Of a DNA stretch of 64,000 bases, positions 23,917 through 35,028 are shown one piece after another. How positions within the stretch are numbered: position 1 is the first letter of the stretch; every line of letters begins with the position of its first letter. Source of the DNA: Cryptomeria japonica (taxonomy: Eukaryota; Streptophyta; Pinopsida; Cupressales; Cupressaceae); contig NC_081415.1 of assembly GCF_030272615.1 (NCBI RefSeq), positions 102,466,796 through 102,530,795 of the forward strand. The letters are read 5' to 3'. The position numbers and the translations under genes were made by a program. The notes below the pieces were generated by a model. It was not told the DNA's origin, made no database searches, and was given only the letters and a program-made list of their open reading frames with translations.

Positions 23917-24271
23917 TTATTCTCTAAGTTTTTCGGGGATTCCAACAACTACCACATATTCCATATCATCAATGACAAAATTTTGAATATCTTCCAGCTG
24001 AGAATCATGTTCTTCCTTAAATTTGCTATCCCATTTAGACAGTACATTTGTTTCTTTATTTCCTTCTCTTCGCACATGGGATATCTTGAAGTCTATGAAA
24101 TATTTCATATCATGAATTATTTTCCAAACAAACTTGTTAAGTATCCAAGCCTACATTTCCCCTTTAATGATTGCATTGATAATAATCAATGAATCATCTT
24201 CCAGGTGTAGTTTCTGGAAATTGAGTTTCAAACCCCCCATTCAATGGTTAAATATGCTTCTTGCACCTCAG
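23917..24271 (-). pseudogene. LINE-A RNase H domain, C-terminal half
   Basis: On the minus strand the reading starts VQEAYLTIEWGFE at the edge of the small LTR element. It continues, with stops, to MKYFIDFKISHVRREGNKE, the last motif of plant LINE RNase H domains (the N-terminal half is at 28505-28727). Several stops and frame changes are present, so it is not functional. Confidence 0.7.
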
Positions 24272-25946
24272 TGATGCAAAGAGTAGTGGATCTCAACAAA
24301 AAACTCTTGGACAACCATACCCCTCAACCTTTCTTGGTTAAAACACACCTACTCAAATCACCTATCAAGACCTTTCAATGTTAAAATCATGCATTCTTAA
24401 TCCACCAAACTCCACATACTAACTTAACACCATCATTGACCTTTCTTGATCATGACAACAATATGCATCTTGATTGCAATAACAAGGTTTATCACCTACT
24501 CACTTCCCCTAGGCTCACAACTGGGGTTCACACCTTTCACTTGGGGTTTAAATACCCTAAAAAATTGGTAGACTATTCTAAGATTGTATTTGATGGTTTA
24601 CACCCAACCATGACCTTAACTAGGTCCGCAACAACTCCAAACAAAACCCTGTTATGTTGTCTTTATGATAGTCAATTACAACCTTCACAAACCCAACACA
24701 CAAACCCTCCATTAAAAGGCCTCTCTAAGCATTAGAATTAATTCACTACTCACCCTATGATTTTTTCACACTCCATCATACCATTAGGCTAATCAAAAAT
24801 AACTTTTTGATTAAATAAAACCAAAATTACCTTCTTGTTGTCCTCTTCGATATACCTATACACAAAGGTATATAAATTTTGAACCGGTTGAAAAATCCTC
24901 GATCGCTCTGGTGAGATTCTGAAAACAATTATTTGTAACAACATATTCAAAGTGTAGACAAATCCAACAGTTTAAATCCGAGATATGTCCCTCTCATCAG
25001 GCTACATTTCTCTGTGACTGTCATTTTGTCACCCTCTGCCAACTACTCACTTCCTCCACCCATAACTCATGTAAAACTTATCATGGCTTCCTGAAATGTT
25101 TAGGAAAGTTATAATTCATCTCTTAAAACACCATTCCCAAGTATGGGGTCTTTAAATGCAAACCAAATAAATAAATCACATTTTTATTATCATTGTGTGC
25201 CCTAAACAAGGGTTTTGGCAATTTTGACAAAAACTTTGATAACTTTAATAAATGAAAACCAAATTGGATACCAATACCACCAAAATTAAGTTAAATAATC
25301 TTCCTATCATCTCAAAAGAATTTTATTTTAAATATATATCTTCAAATGCATCAAAAATGTCAAAGAACAGACTATAAGAACGTGCAAACTCAGAAATTGC
25401 ACATTAAAATACAATTTTAATGCTCAAAACACTTTGTCTTTGACCATACATCAACTCTACCTCAAAAGTGGATTGAAATATATTATTTTATAATTATCCA
25501 AGCCTTCTAAGGCCGAAACCATCCTTCAACTACCTATAACTACCTTATTTTGCAAAATAGCAACAAAAGTTGCTCAAAAAGTTGTCAAGATTGACAATTT
25601 CATTTGTCAACTTGACAATTTGAAAAATAACCATCCCGACCAACTAAAATGGTCATTAAATGACCTTTTAAACATTATTACATTATTTTATTCATTATAT
25701 TACCTATTCTACCCTTTAAACCCAAAATTAGCCTATTTTAGGCCTAATTGCCAATTTTGACAATTTTACAACTTTTGATCTTTTCATTACATTTTATATC
25801 ATTTATTGGCTCTAATGGCCACATTACATTGATTGAAGACCTTAAATGTCTTTTTTTAATCCTTTTCTCATTTAATACTCAATAGGTCCTATCAGTGACC
25901 CTAGTGTACCTTGTCTTCATAGGTCTTCATAGGTGCTCCTACACCA
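24272..25946 (-). repeat. 3' LTR of the small LTR element
   Basis: About 1,675 bases. As read on the minus strand it begins TGGTGTAGGAGCACC and ends at ATCA. It is paired with 26827-28499, from which it differs by scattered substitutions. Confidence 0.88.
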
Positions 25947-25986
25947 TACTCCTGGGGACACAATAATTCAAGGTCCCCTTGAATGG

Positions 25987-26765
25987 CTACCTCCTCTTTT
26001 TGATCTTCCAATTTATAGGTACTTGTTGTTTGTACCTTGCAAGAAAATTTATATGCTTTGGTGGCTCATTGCAAATCCTCCCAAGCAAATGGTACTCAAT
26101 ATAAGCACCTCCAACATTGTCATCCAAGTAAATGCTCTGCCAACCTACATAAAAAAGATTAGGAAAAACAAATATAGTGTCATTTGTAATATCAACTTTT
26201 TCCATCATAGGAACCTTTTGTGCCAACATCTCAAGTGGGTCACCCCACCATGGATTCTCCATTCTTCCTCTATGGTTGCATACAATGCCCATAGATCAAG
26301 TTCTTCTCCTTCACCAAAGTCAGTCTCATTCTCATGCCATTCACCTTGGCATCTCAACTCATCATTCACCTTCAAGGCTTACTCATTAGCCTTCTTCTTT
26401 GCTGCTATTAGCCTCTTCACGGGCCAAACTACCCTCTTTTGCACCCTCAAGTTCCAACTCTTCACTTTCCTCTCTAGGTTTTCCAACCTCAACTTCATTT
26501 GTGCTTCATGGAGTTCATCTTCCTTTCTCAATTGCTCCCTCTCTTCTGCAAGTCTTCTTAACTTCTCATAAATCTCACCAAGTTCTTTCTTCAATCTACT
26601 CAAATCTTCTTCATCTCTCCTCTTCCTCTCTTCTTCTTTCTTCTTTCTCTCATCTTCCTCTCTTGTCTTCTTTCTCTCTACTTATTTTCCTTTTTTCTTC
26701 CTTCCACCATCCAAGTATTCTTTGAAAGCATTATACAACTCTCTTTCTGACCTTGTCAAATACAT
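25987..26765 (-). pseudogene. Coiled-coil protein of the small LTR element (broken)
   Basis: A start ATG at 26765, about 45 bases after the primer site, opens MYLTRSERELYNAFKEYLDG. The reading continues as a strongly charged helix (RKRRDEEDLSRLKKELGEI, LRRLAEEREQLRKEDELHE) to a TAA at 26379; one internal TAA lies near 26691. After a frame change, 26292-25987 is open (GWQSIYLDDNVGGAYIEYHL, CNEPPKHINFLARYKQQ) and may be the rest of the same protein. The position after the primer site suggests a Gag-like or accessory role. I see no capsid motif or zinc knuckle, so the function is not assigned. Confidence 0.55.
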
Positions 26766-26810
26766 CTTCTCACCTATCTAGGATTCCGACACACATCCCA
26801 GACCTTTTGC

Positions 26811-26824
26811 TTGCTCTGATACCA
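26811..26824 (-). other. Primer binding site (initiator tRNA-Met type)
   Basis: On the minus strand TGGTATCAGAGCAA lies two bases after the 5' LTR. It is complementary to the 3' end of plant initiator tRNA-Met, the commonest primer of plant LTR elements. It fixes the orientation of the element. Confidence 0.9.
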
Positions 26825-26826
26825 CT

Positions 26827-28499
26827 TGATGTAGAGAGTAGTGGATCTCAACAAAAACTCTTGGACAAACTTACCCCTCAACCTTGCTTGGTTCAAAAAT
26901 GCCTACTCAAATCACATATCAAGACCTTTCAATGGTCAAAGCATGCATCCTTAATCCACCAAACTCCACATACTAACTTAACACCATCATTGACCTTTCT
27001 TGATCATGACAACAATGTGCATCTTGATTGCAATAACAAGGTTTATCACCTGCTCACTTCTCCTAGGCTCAAAACTATGATTCACAACTTGCACTTGGGG
27101 TTTCAATACCCTAAAACCTTGGTAGACTATTCTAAGATTGTATTTTATGGTTTACACCCAACCATGACCTTAACTAGGTCTACAACAACTCCAAACAAAA
27201 CCCTATTATGTTATCTTTATGACAGTCAATTACAACCTTCACAAAGCCAACACACAAACCCTCCATTAAAATATCTCTCTAAGAATTATAATAAATTCAA
27301 TACTCGCCCTATTATTTTTTCACACTCCTTGATACCATTAGGCTAATCAAAAACAACTTTTTGATTAAATAAAACCAAAGTTACCTTCTTGCTATCCTCT
27401 TAGATATACCTATACACAGAGGTATATAACTTTTGAACCAGTTAAAAATCCTCAATCTCTCCAGTGAGATTATGAAAATTTTTATTTGGAACAACATATC
27501 CAAATTTTAGACAAATCCAACGGTTTAAATCCGCGATATGGCCCCCTCATCAGGCTACATTTCTCTGTGACTGTCATTTTGTCACCCCCTACCAACTACT
27601 CACTTCCTCCACCCATAACTCATGTCAAACTTATCATGGATTCCTAAAATTTTTAGGATAGTTATAATACATCTCCTCCAACACCCTTCCCAAGTGTGGG
27701 GTCCTTAAATGCAAACCAAACAAAGAAATCACATTTTTATTATCACTGTATGCCCTAAAAAAGGGTTTTGGCAGTTTAGACAAAAACTTTGATAACTTTA
27801 ACAAATGAAAACCAAATTGGATGAAACTACCACCAAAATGAAGTTAAATAATCTTCCTATCATCTTAGAAGAAATTTATTTTAAATATATATCTTTAAAT
27901 GCATCAAAAATGTCAAAGAACAGACTATAAGAACGTGCAAACTCAGAAAATGCTCATTAAAATACAATTTTAATGCTCAAAACACTTTGTCTTTGACCAT
28001 ACATAAACTCTCCCTAAAAAGTGGATTGAAATACATTCTTTTATAGTGATCCAAGCCTTCTAAGGCTGAAACCAACCTTCAACTACCTATAACTACCTTA
28101 TTTTGCAAAATAGCTACAAAAGTTGCTAAAAAATTTGTCAAGATTGACAATTTCATTTGTCAACTTGACAATTTGAAAACTAACCATCCCAACCAACTCA
28201 AATGGTCATTAAATGACCTTTTAAACATTATTACATGATTTTATTCATTATATTACCTATTCTACCCTTTAAACCCAAAATTAGCCTATTTTAGGCCTAA
28301 TTGCCAATTTTGACAATTTTACAACTTTTGATCTTTTCATTACATTTTATATCATTTATTGGCTCTAATGGCCACATTACATTTATTGAAGACATTAAAG
28401 GTCTTGTTTGAATCCTTTTATCATTGAATCCTCAATAGGGCCTATCAGTGACCCTAGTGTACCTTGTCTTCATAGGTCTTCATAGGTGCTCCTGCACCA
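26827..28499 (-). repeat. 5' LTR of the small LTR element
   Basis: About 1,673 bases, beginning TGGTGCAGGAGCACC and ending CTCTCTACATCA as read on the minus strand. It pairs with 24272-25946. Confidence 0.88.
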
Positions 28500-28504
28500 C
28501 TCAA

Positions 28505-28727
28505 CAACATTGTTTGTGCCCTTTTCCAATCACTTAGCACCCCATGCAATGATGTTTCTCTTCCAATCCCTAAACACCACCCATACACCAAAATCACCCA
28601 AATTACCTTTGGATGCACCATCAAAGTTTTCCTTGATCCACCCTTCCTTCGGTGGGATCCATTCTTCTCTTGCCTTCGCCCTTGAATTGCAGCAAGATGG
28701 ATCATCATGTCCAGGCCCATGAACAAG
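28505..28727 (-). pseudogene. LINE-A RNase H domain, N-terminal half
   Basis: On the minus strand the reading gives WIPPKEGWIKENFDGASKGN, then GVWVVFRDWKRNIIAWGAK and NNVVE at the edge of the inserted LTR element. NFDGASKGN carries the first catalytic aspartate of the RNase H type found at the 3' end of plant L1 ORF2. It continues in the piece at 23917-24271. Confidence 0.8.
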
Positions 28728-28744
28728 CTCCAACAAATGATAGT
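28728..28744. repeat. Target-site duplication of LINE-A, 5' side
   Basis: This is an exact copy of the 17 bases at 4525-4541. It borders the truncated 5' end of LINE-A. Confidence 0.85.
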
Positions 28745-30111
<1,367 letters not shown>

Positions 30112-31850
30112 ATGGGAGCTACTAGAATTCCCTTGGGCCCTCAAAACATTGCTAATATATCCACTGGCAGGAGGACAAAATTTAAAACTCAAGTCGAAGA
30201 TTATAGGCCACAATGGGTTTTTACAAATAGAAAATGGGTTGATAAATGTTTGCAAATTCAGAATAAGAATAAAAGTCAACCAATTGCCAATAATGACTGG
30301 CAAATTGTCAAGTCTAGGAAAACAAAGAGGGCTAAGAAACTTTCACAGTGCCTCTCTGATACATTCCGCTCTTACCAGGCAAAATTTGATAAGGGATGGA
30401 GTACTAATTCTAGAAAGGGACTTAAAAAGTCTGGCTCTAAGGTGGCTTCCACCAAGAAACCTGACAAAGGACATTTAAATTATGGAAATACAAGGGTCAA
30501 GCTAAACCCCAGCAAGATACCCGTTAGCAAGGTTTTTAATAATCCAGTCGATCCTAAGCTGGCTCTAGTGAAGAATCATTTTGGTAGAAATCCCAGGCAA
30601 GCAGAGGATCTTAACAAAGGAGATAGAAAAGCTTTTATCATTCACAACAAGGTTATAGATGCCTACTGGGGTAATTGTGAAAATTTCAGGCTATTCGTGA
30701 AATGGAGTGATCGGGGACAACCGATTAACAAGATTGAACAATGATGGTATTGGGCTTACCACCAACATGTAAGTATATCTATCCTTCCTAATGATTTTCT
30801 CTTTATCAAGTGCAGATCTAAGAATTTGAAAAAAAAATTGTTAAATGGGAAACCGGTTATTTTCAAAGGATACAATTTTCATTTCTTAGACTGGCGTATT
30901 AATTTTAATCCATTTGAGTATAAACCTAAAAAATTTCATAGATGGATCAAAGTTAACTATTTGCTTGTAGAACTATTAAATTTTGATACCCTAGTAGAAA
31001 TAGGGAATGCGTGGGGATATTTTATAAGGGTAGAAGAAAAATTTATGAGTTCAATGAAAGTGAAATTGCTCATAGAAATGGATTGCAATGACAAAACCCC
31101 AAAACCCCTAGAATTAATCATAGCTAAGATGAATTATAATATTAAAGCTAGATTGTGATTTTTGCTAAGGAATATTTGGACATTAAGGATAAGGTTGTCT
31201 CTTCTCCCCAGATTGAAATAGGAATTAATATTAACTTTAATAATGACTTAGGTGGCTTTGTTATAGAGACAACTAGCCCTAGAGCTATAGAAAATAGAGG
31301 AAATAATGAGAAACCTTTAAGTCTGAAAATCACAAGAACGCCACAAAAAATGGGTAGGGTAGACCATAATCCTGCTCTATTTGGAGGTCTTGAGCAATAG
31401 GCAGATCAAGAGGAGGACCTGTTTAATTTGGATTCAGGGGTATAGGAACAGGTTCCGAATAATCTGGAAGTGGTGTATGGACCGATGGGTATAAATGACT
31501 CCGAGTTAGAATATGAAACTGAGGAGGAGAACAACGAAGAAACTTTCAAGGAGAAAACAAAGCTCATCAAGAAAATCTTGGAGTTATACTCTAAGAATGA
31601 GGGGGAAGATAATGATGTAATTCAGGAGATCAATATGGTTGATACAGAGTATAAGGGCAATGCGGTTAAGCTTGGCTTAGCCTTAACCTGCCCTGATAAA
31701 GATACCTTAGATTATGGGACACCTCCCAGGAGGAGAGGTAGAAAGTCTCTTACGGAGCTAAGACAAAGAGCTAGGGAAGAAGAGGATCAAACAAAATTAA
31801 CTAATCTATTTCAACCTAGGAAGGGGAAGTGTCTTCCCAAGGAAAAATGA
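30112..31850 (+). pseudogene. LINE-B ORF1, DUF4283-like RNA-binding protein (broken)
   Basis: Frame 1 opens at MGATRIPLGPQN with a basic N-terminus (KSRKTKRAKK, KGLKKSGSK). After a TGA at 30742 it continues into NDFLFIKCRSKNLKKKLLNG, FKGYNFHFLDWRINFNPFE and HRWIKVNYLLVELL. These match the DUF4283 pattern of plant LINE ORF1 proteins. A frameshift near 31150 moves it to frame 3, where the acidic C-terminal part ends with RRRGRKSLTELRQRAREEE at 31850. A further stop lies near 31400. There is no CCHC zinc knuckle. The end overlaps the start of ORF2 by about 20 bases. Confidence 0.75.
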
Positions 31851-32796
31851 AGATTACAACTTGGAACGTTGGGGGATTAAACGCCCCTAACAAGCAATTG
31901 TTGTTCAAGTATAATCTAACTATTATCCATTTAGATATTGTAATGATACGAGAAACCAAATTAAGGGATGAGGAATGTAAGTTCCTTAAAATAAAATTAG
32001 GGATTTGGAATGTGGAAAATAACTTAATAACAAGGGCTACAGGTGGTCTGGCAGTACTTTGGGATCCAAGAAGGATTAGATATGAGCCAATAGTAAATAA
32101 TGTGCATTGGCAATATGGTAAGGTTAGTAGTTTGCACACCTCATTAAGCTTCCTTCTTATAAATATTTATGGCCCTTTGAGTACTATTGGTAAAAGGGAT
32201 GTTTGGGTAGAATTAGACAATTTTATGCTTCAGAATCTAGACTTAAACTACATACTAGGGGGGATTTTAAAGCAATATTGAGTCTGTTAGAAAAAATAGG
32301 GGGGTTTGCAAAATATTTCTCAAGCCCAAATAGAGTTTGGAGGGTGGGTTAATAGAAATAACATGGTGGATATCAGATGAATAATGATTCCTTTACATGG
32401 AGCAATAGGAGGATAGGAACTAGCTACATAGCAAAGAAACTAGATAAGTTTCTCTTTAAAGGAGATTTAGCAGATTTTCAACATTCTTTGAGCTCTTATA
32501 TTATTACCATGGTAGGCTTTGACCATTATCTAGTCTAGTTAGATATGAAAAATGATAAGAGGCCCAAGTGGTGCCCATTTAAGTTAGAGAACATGTGGTT
32601 TTGGGACAAATATTTTATTGATCTAGTACATAAATGGTGGAATAAGGAGAAATTTCAAGGGTCTAAAATGTTTTGCTTTATATCTAAATATAAATAAATA
32701 AAATTGGATATGTTGCGGTGGAATATGGAGCATTTTAAGAACATTTTTAGCGAAAAAGAAATAATTGAGGCTGAGTTGAACCAAATTAATGACAGT
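31829..32796 (+). pseudogene. LINE-B ORF2, endonuclease domain (broken)
   Basis: ORF2 starts MSSQGKMKITTWNVGGLN, the N in TWNVGGLN being the first catalytic motif of the exonuclease-endonuclease-phosphatase fold. It continues with IVMIRETKLRDEE (E of the metal site), LINIYGPLS and LNYILGGD. After a frameshift near 32260 come DSFTWSNRR and MVGFDHYLV, the last carrying the catalytic D-H pair. Stops occur near 32350, 32537 and 32694. The piece ends at LNQIND, where Tat-B inserted. Confidence 0.8.
32792..32796. repeat. Target-site duplication of Tat-B, left
   Basis: acagt, repeated at 45589-45593 on the other side of Tat-B. Confidence 0.85.
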
Positions 32797-34444
32797 TGTG
32801 TAGGGGAAAAAAAGCGAGACTAGGTTAACATGCCCTAATCCTACCTTTTGACACACATTGCGGAATACGAAAGAGCCTAGAGATATCGCACAATTGGCTA
32901 CTTCTTTTGGTGAAAGAGAGAGCCACGGGATATCTATTAGGATTCCTATTCCCTTGTTGAAATTGTAAGATCAAGTGATACAAATTCAAACCCTAACCTC
33001 AAAATGCAAGTATGAACTAATAACAAGATTGCAGAATTGAGATTAAACAATGAACAACTGTAAGTACAAGGATGAAATGAGAATGCAGATATGTACCCGG
33101 AGTCAAAATCGGACTGAAAATGTTTGGGACGGGGGCACGGGCGCCACTGTCCTGAAAACTGCACCGGAAACCACTGTTCTGCAACCTGAAACACTGTCTG
33201 GAAACTGTCGAAAAGCTGTCTGTCCGGAGGACCAGGGCGCCCAGCGCCTCTGTCCCAGGGACCAAGGCGCCCAGCGCCCCTATCCTGGTAGGACCAGGGC
33301 GCCCAGCGCCCCTGTCCCAGTCTTCCGATCTGCAACTTCACACAGGGTACTGTCTCAACTTTCTCTCTCCGGATCTGTATCCCGCGGCGTCGTCCGAATC
33401 CCGAAACCTGCAGTAATATCTGAAAAGGGGGAGGGGCGGCTATATAGGGTTTTGCCTTAGTCAAACCCCCACTTCGGTGATTTCCACCTCCACGAATAGC
33501 CAAGTTGTTTTGTAAAATGTATTGTGTGTGCAGACCTAGTGTGTGTGCAAGGTCCAAAATGCAAGAAAGCAAACTAGAGCAACCTAGAAAGTAAACCCTA
33601 ATTGCTTGTAAAAGATAATGTAAATGCTCTAAATCAAGATGCAATGTGATCTAAAGCATGATGTATCAAAGCTTATGCAAAGACATGAAAACAATACGAA
33701 ATCATACCCAACCCTCAAGGGAGGAGTACAAGCCAATCTTCAGTCGATAATCTCCTATTGTTCTTCAATGTCTTCCCAGCCCTAAGTAGATGAATGAATT
33801 TGATAGATGCTTGATAGAATGATGTTGAATGTTGTTGAAGTCCTCAAAGATCTGCTCTTTCGTTGCATATGAAGTCCTTGGAAACAAAAATCGGATCTCT
33901 TCCAATGAGGAAAGAGAGCTCTTATGTATGAAACCCTAGGTCGTAAATTCGTATTTTGGCCGACCTAGAGATTGAATATCCCGCCAATTTCTCAGGGTTA
34001 AGCTTTATTTTATGATTGGATCATGCTCCCAAAATTTCGGGAAAAATGTCCGAGACCATGTGCACGGGCGCCATGGTCCCGACAACTTTTCACCAAATTT
34101 TCAGGGCCGTCGGATATGATGATTTTAGAGAGAATCCCGAAGTTATAGGTGATTTCGAGATGTTTTGACCCCGAAACCAAGCTCCCAAGTTCAAAATAGG
34201 ACTTAATTAGGGTTTTTGATTGAATGATGTATTGGAGGAATAAAATGAAAAGGGCACACTTTAACGAAAGGGCCCAACTTTATGATGTGGAGAATGGTGA
34301 AATAGGACCTTAGACCTAATTAATTTGATTAATTAAGTGCTTAAGGAGAAATGCAATGCAGAATGCAAAATGCACTAAGGTGGGTGCTAAACTAGGTGTG
34401 AAATTGTACCACCCTAGCGAGTGCGTACAATTTACGACGCTACA
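32797..34444 (-). repeat. Tat-B 3' LTR
   Basis: On the plus strand it begins TGTGTAGGGGAAAAAAAGCG and ends TTTACGACGCTACA. It matches 43941-45588 without length change. It contains the GC-rich motif array at 33233-33325 and one GGGCGCCATGGTCCC near 34069. Open frames across it on both strands are unlikely to be genes. Confidence 0.92.
33233..33325 (-). repeat. GC-rich motif array in the Tat-B 3' LTR
   Basis: Three units of about 33 bases with core GGACCAGGGCGCCCAGCGCC on the plus strand. Read along the gag-pol sense strand (minus) the core is GGGCGCCCTGGTCC. That is close to the units GGGCGCCATGGTCCC in the antisense gene intron (35200-35386). Confidence 0.8.
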
Positions 34445-34465
34445 TTTAGCCCCCACTTTAGCGGT
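34445..34465 (-). other. Tat-B polypurine tract
   Basis: On the minus strand AAAGTGGGGGCTAAA lies directly before the 3' LTR. It fixes the orientation of the element. Confidence 0.8.
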
Positions 34466-35028
34466 CATATGAGTACTACGTGCATATGCAAGCTAAAGTA
34501 CAGAAAAGTAAACATTATTTGAAAAAGGATATATCCATAAAATGTCGGACGAAGCCCCCAGCGGTATCTGCAGTACACAGTTAGGAACCGCACCCTACAA
34601 AACAAACGTTAGATCACAAAATCACCTAATGCTTACGAAGGAAAGTGATGAAATCTGTGAGTAGCTATATGCCCCCCCTTGTTTCGACTTGCTTATTAGG
34701 GAGGTGAAACAGGGTAGCATGTTTACTTGCGACAAATTGTATAAGATAGTATTGATGAGGGGTGTTCACTAAATAGGCTTCATCAGAGCACTTTTTGGAA
34801 CATCCCGAGAGTAAGAGAAGGAAAATACGATTCCAACGCAACAAATGGCTCGAAAATCGCATCTCCCAAACTCAAGTTATGATAAGATGAATGAGAGAGG
34901 AAAAATTAGGGTTTCACAAAGTAAGAATAAACAAACGAGAGTATATACTTTGAAAGTGACACTTGTATTCGTCACTTTGTCGATTTCAGGATACTATTCA
35001 GTGCAGCGGAGCCCACCTAGCCATCACC
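34466..35028 (+). promoter_or_regulatory. Putative promoter region of the antisense PMD gene
   Basis: Between the polypurine tract and the first PMD codon there is no coding sequence. A TATA-like box, TATATA at 34942-34947, lies about 85 bases before the ATG, a suitable distance for a plant promoter with a short leader. This is sequence-based inference only. Confidence 0.35.

Larger units (their letters stand above)
24272..28499 (-). mobile_element. Small LTR retrotransposon with a coiled-coil ORF
   Basis: Two LTRs of about 1.67 kb enclose only about 880 bases. On the minus strand the order is 5' LTR (28499-26827), a tRNA-Met type primer site (TGGTATCAGAGC), a lysine and glutamate-rich coiled-coil ORF, and the 3' LTR (25946-24272). 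Flanking sequences ctcag (24267-24271) and ctcaa (28500-28504) are a target duplication with one change. There is no trace of protease, reverse transcriptase or integrase, so it must have moved in trans. It interrupts the RNase H domain of LINE-A. Confidence 0.88.
4542..28727 (-). mobile_element. LINE-A: 5'-truncated plant L1-type LINE, split by two LTR elements
   Basis: On the minus strand the element begins at 28727 inside ORF2, just upstream of RNase H, and ends with an A10 tail at 4543-4552. A 17-bp target duplication flanks it. Without the two insertions (24272-28499 and 4745-22968) it is only about 1.7 kb, so it was born truncated, as most LINE copies are. Its pieces are 28505-28727, 22974-24266 and 4543-4739. 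The RNase H reading continues cleanly across the first insertion, which confirms the order of events. Confidence 0.85.

Noticed and set aside
32946-33644. A 232-codon minus-strand frame in the Tat-B LTR, also partly in the other LTR
   Set aside because: It lies wholly in the LTR, has no recognisable domain, and is cut in the sister LTR. Low stop density is explained by GC-rich motif units.
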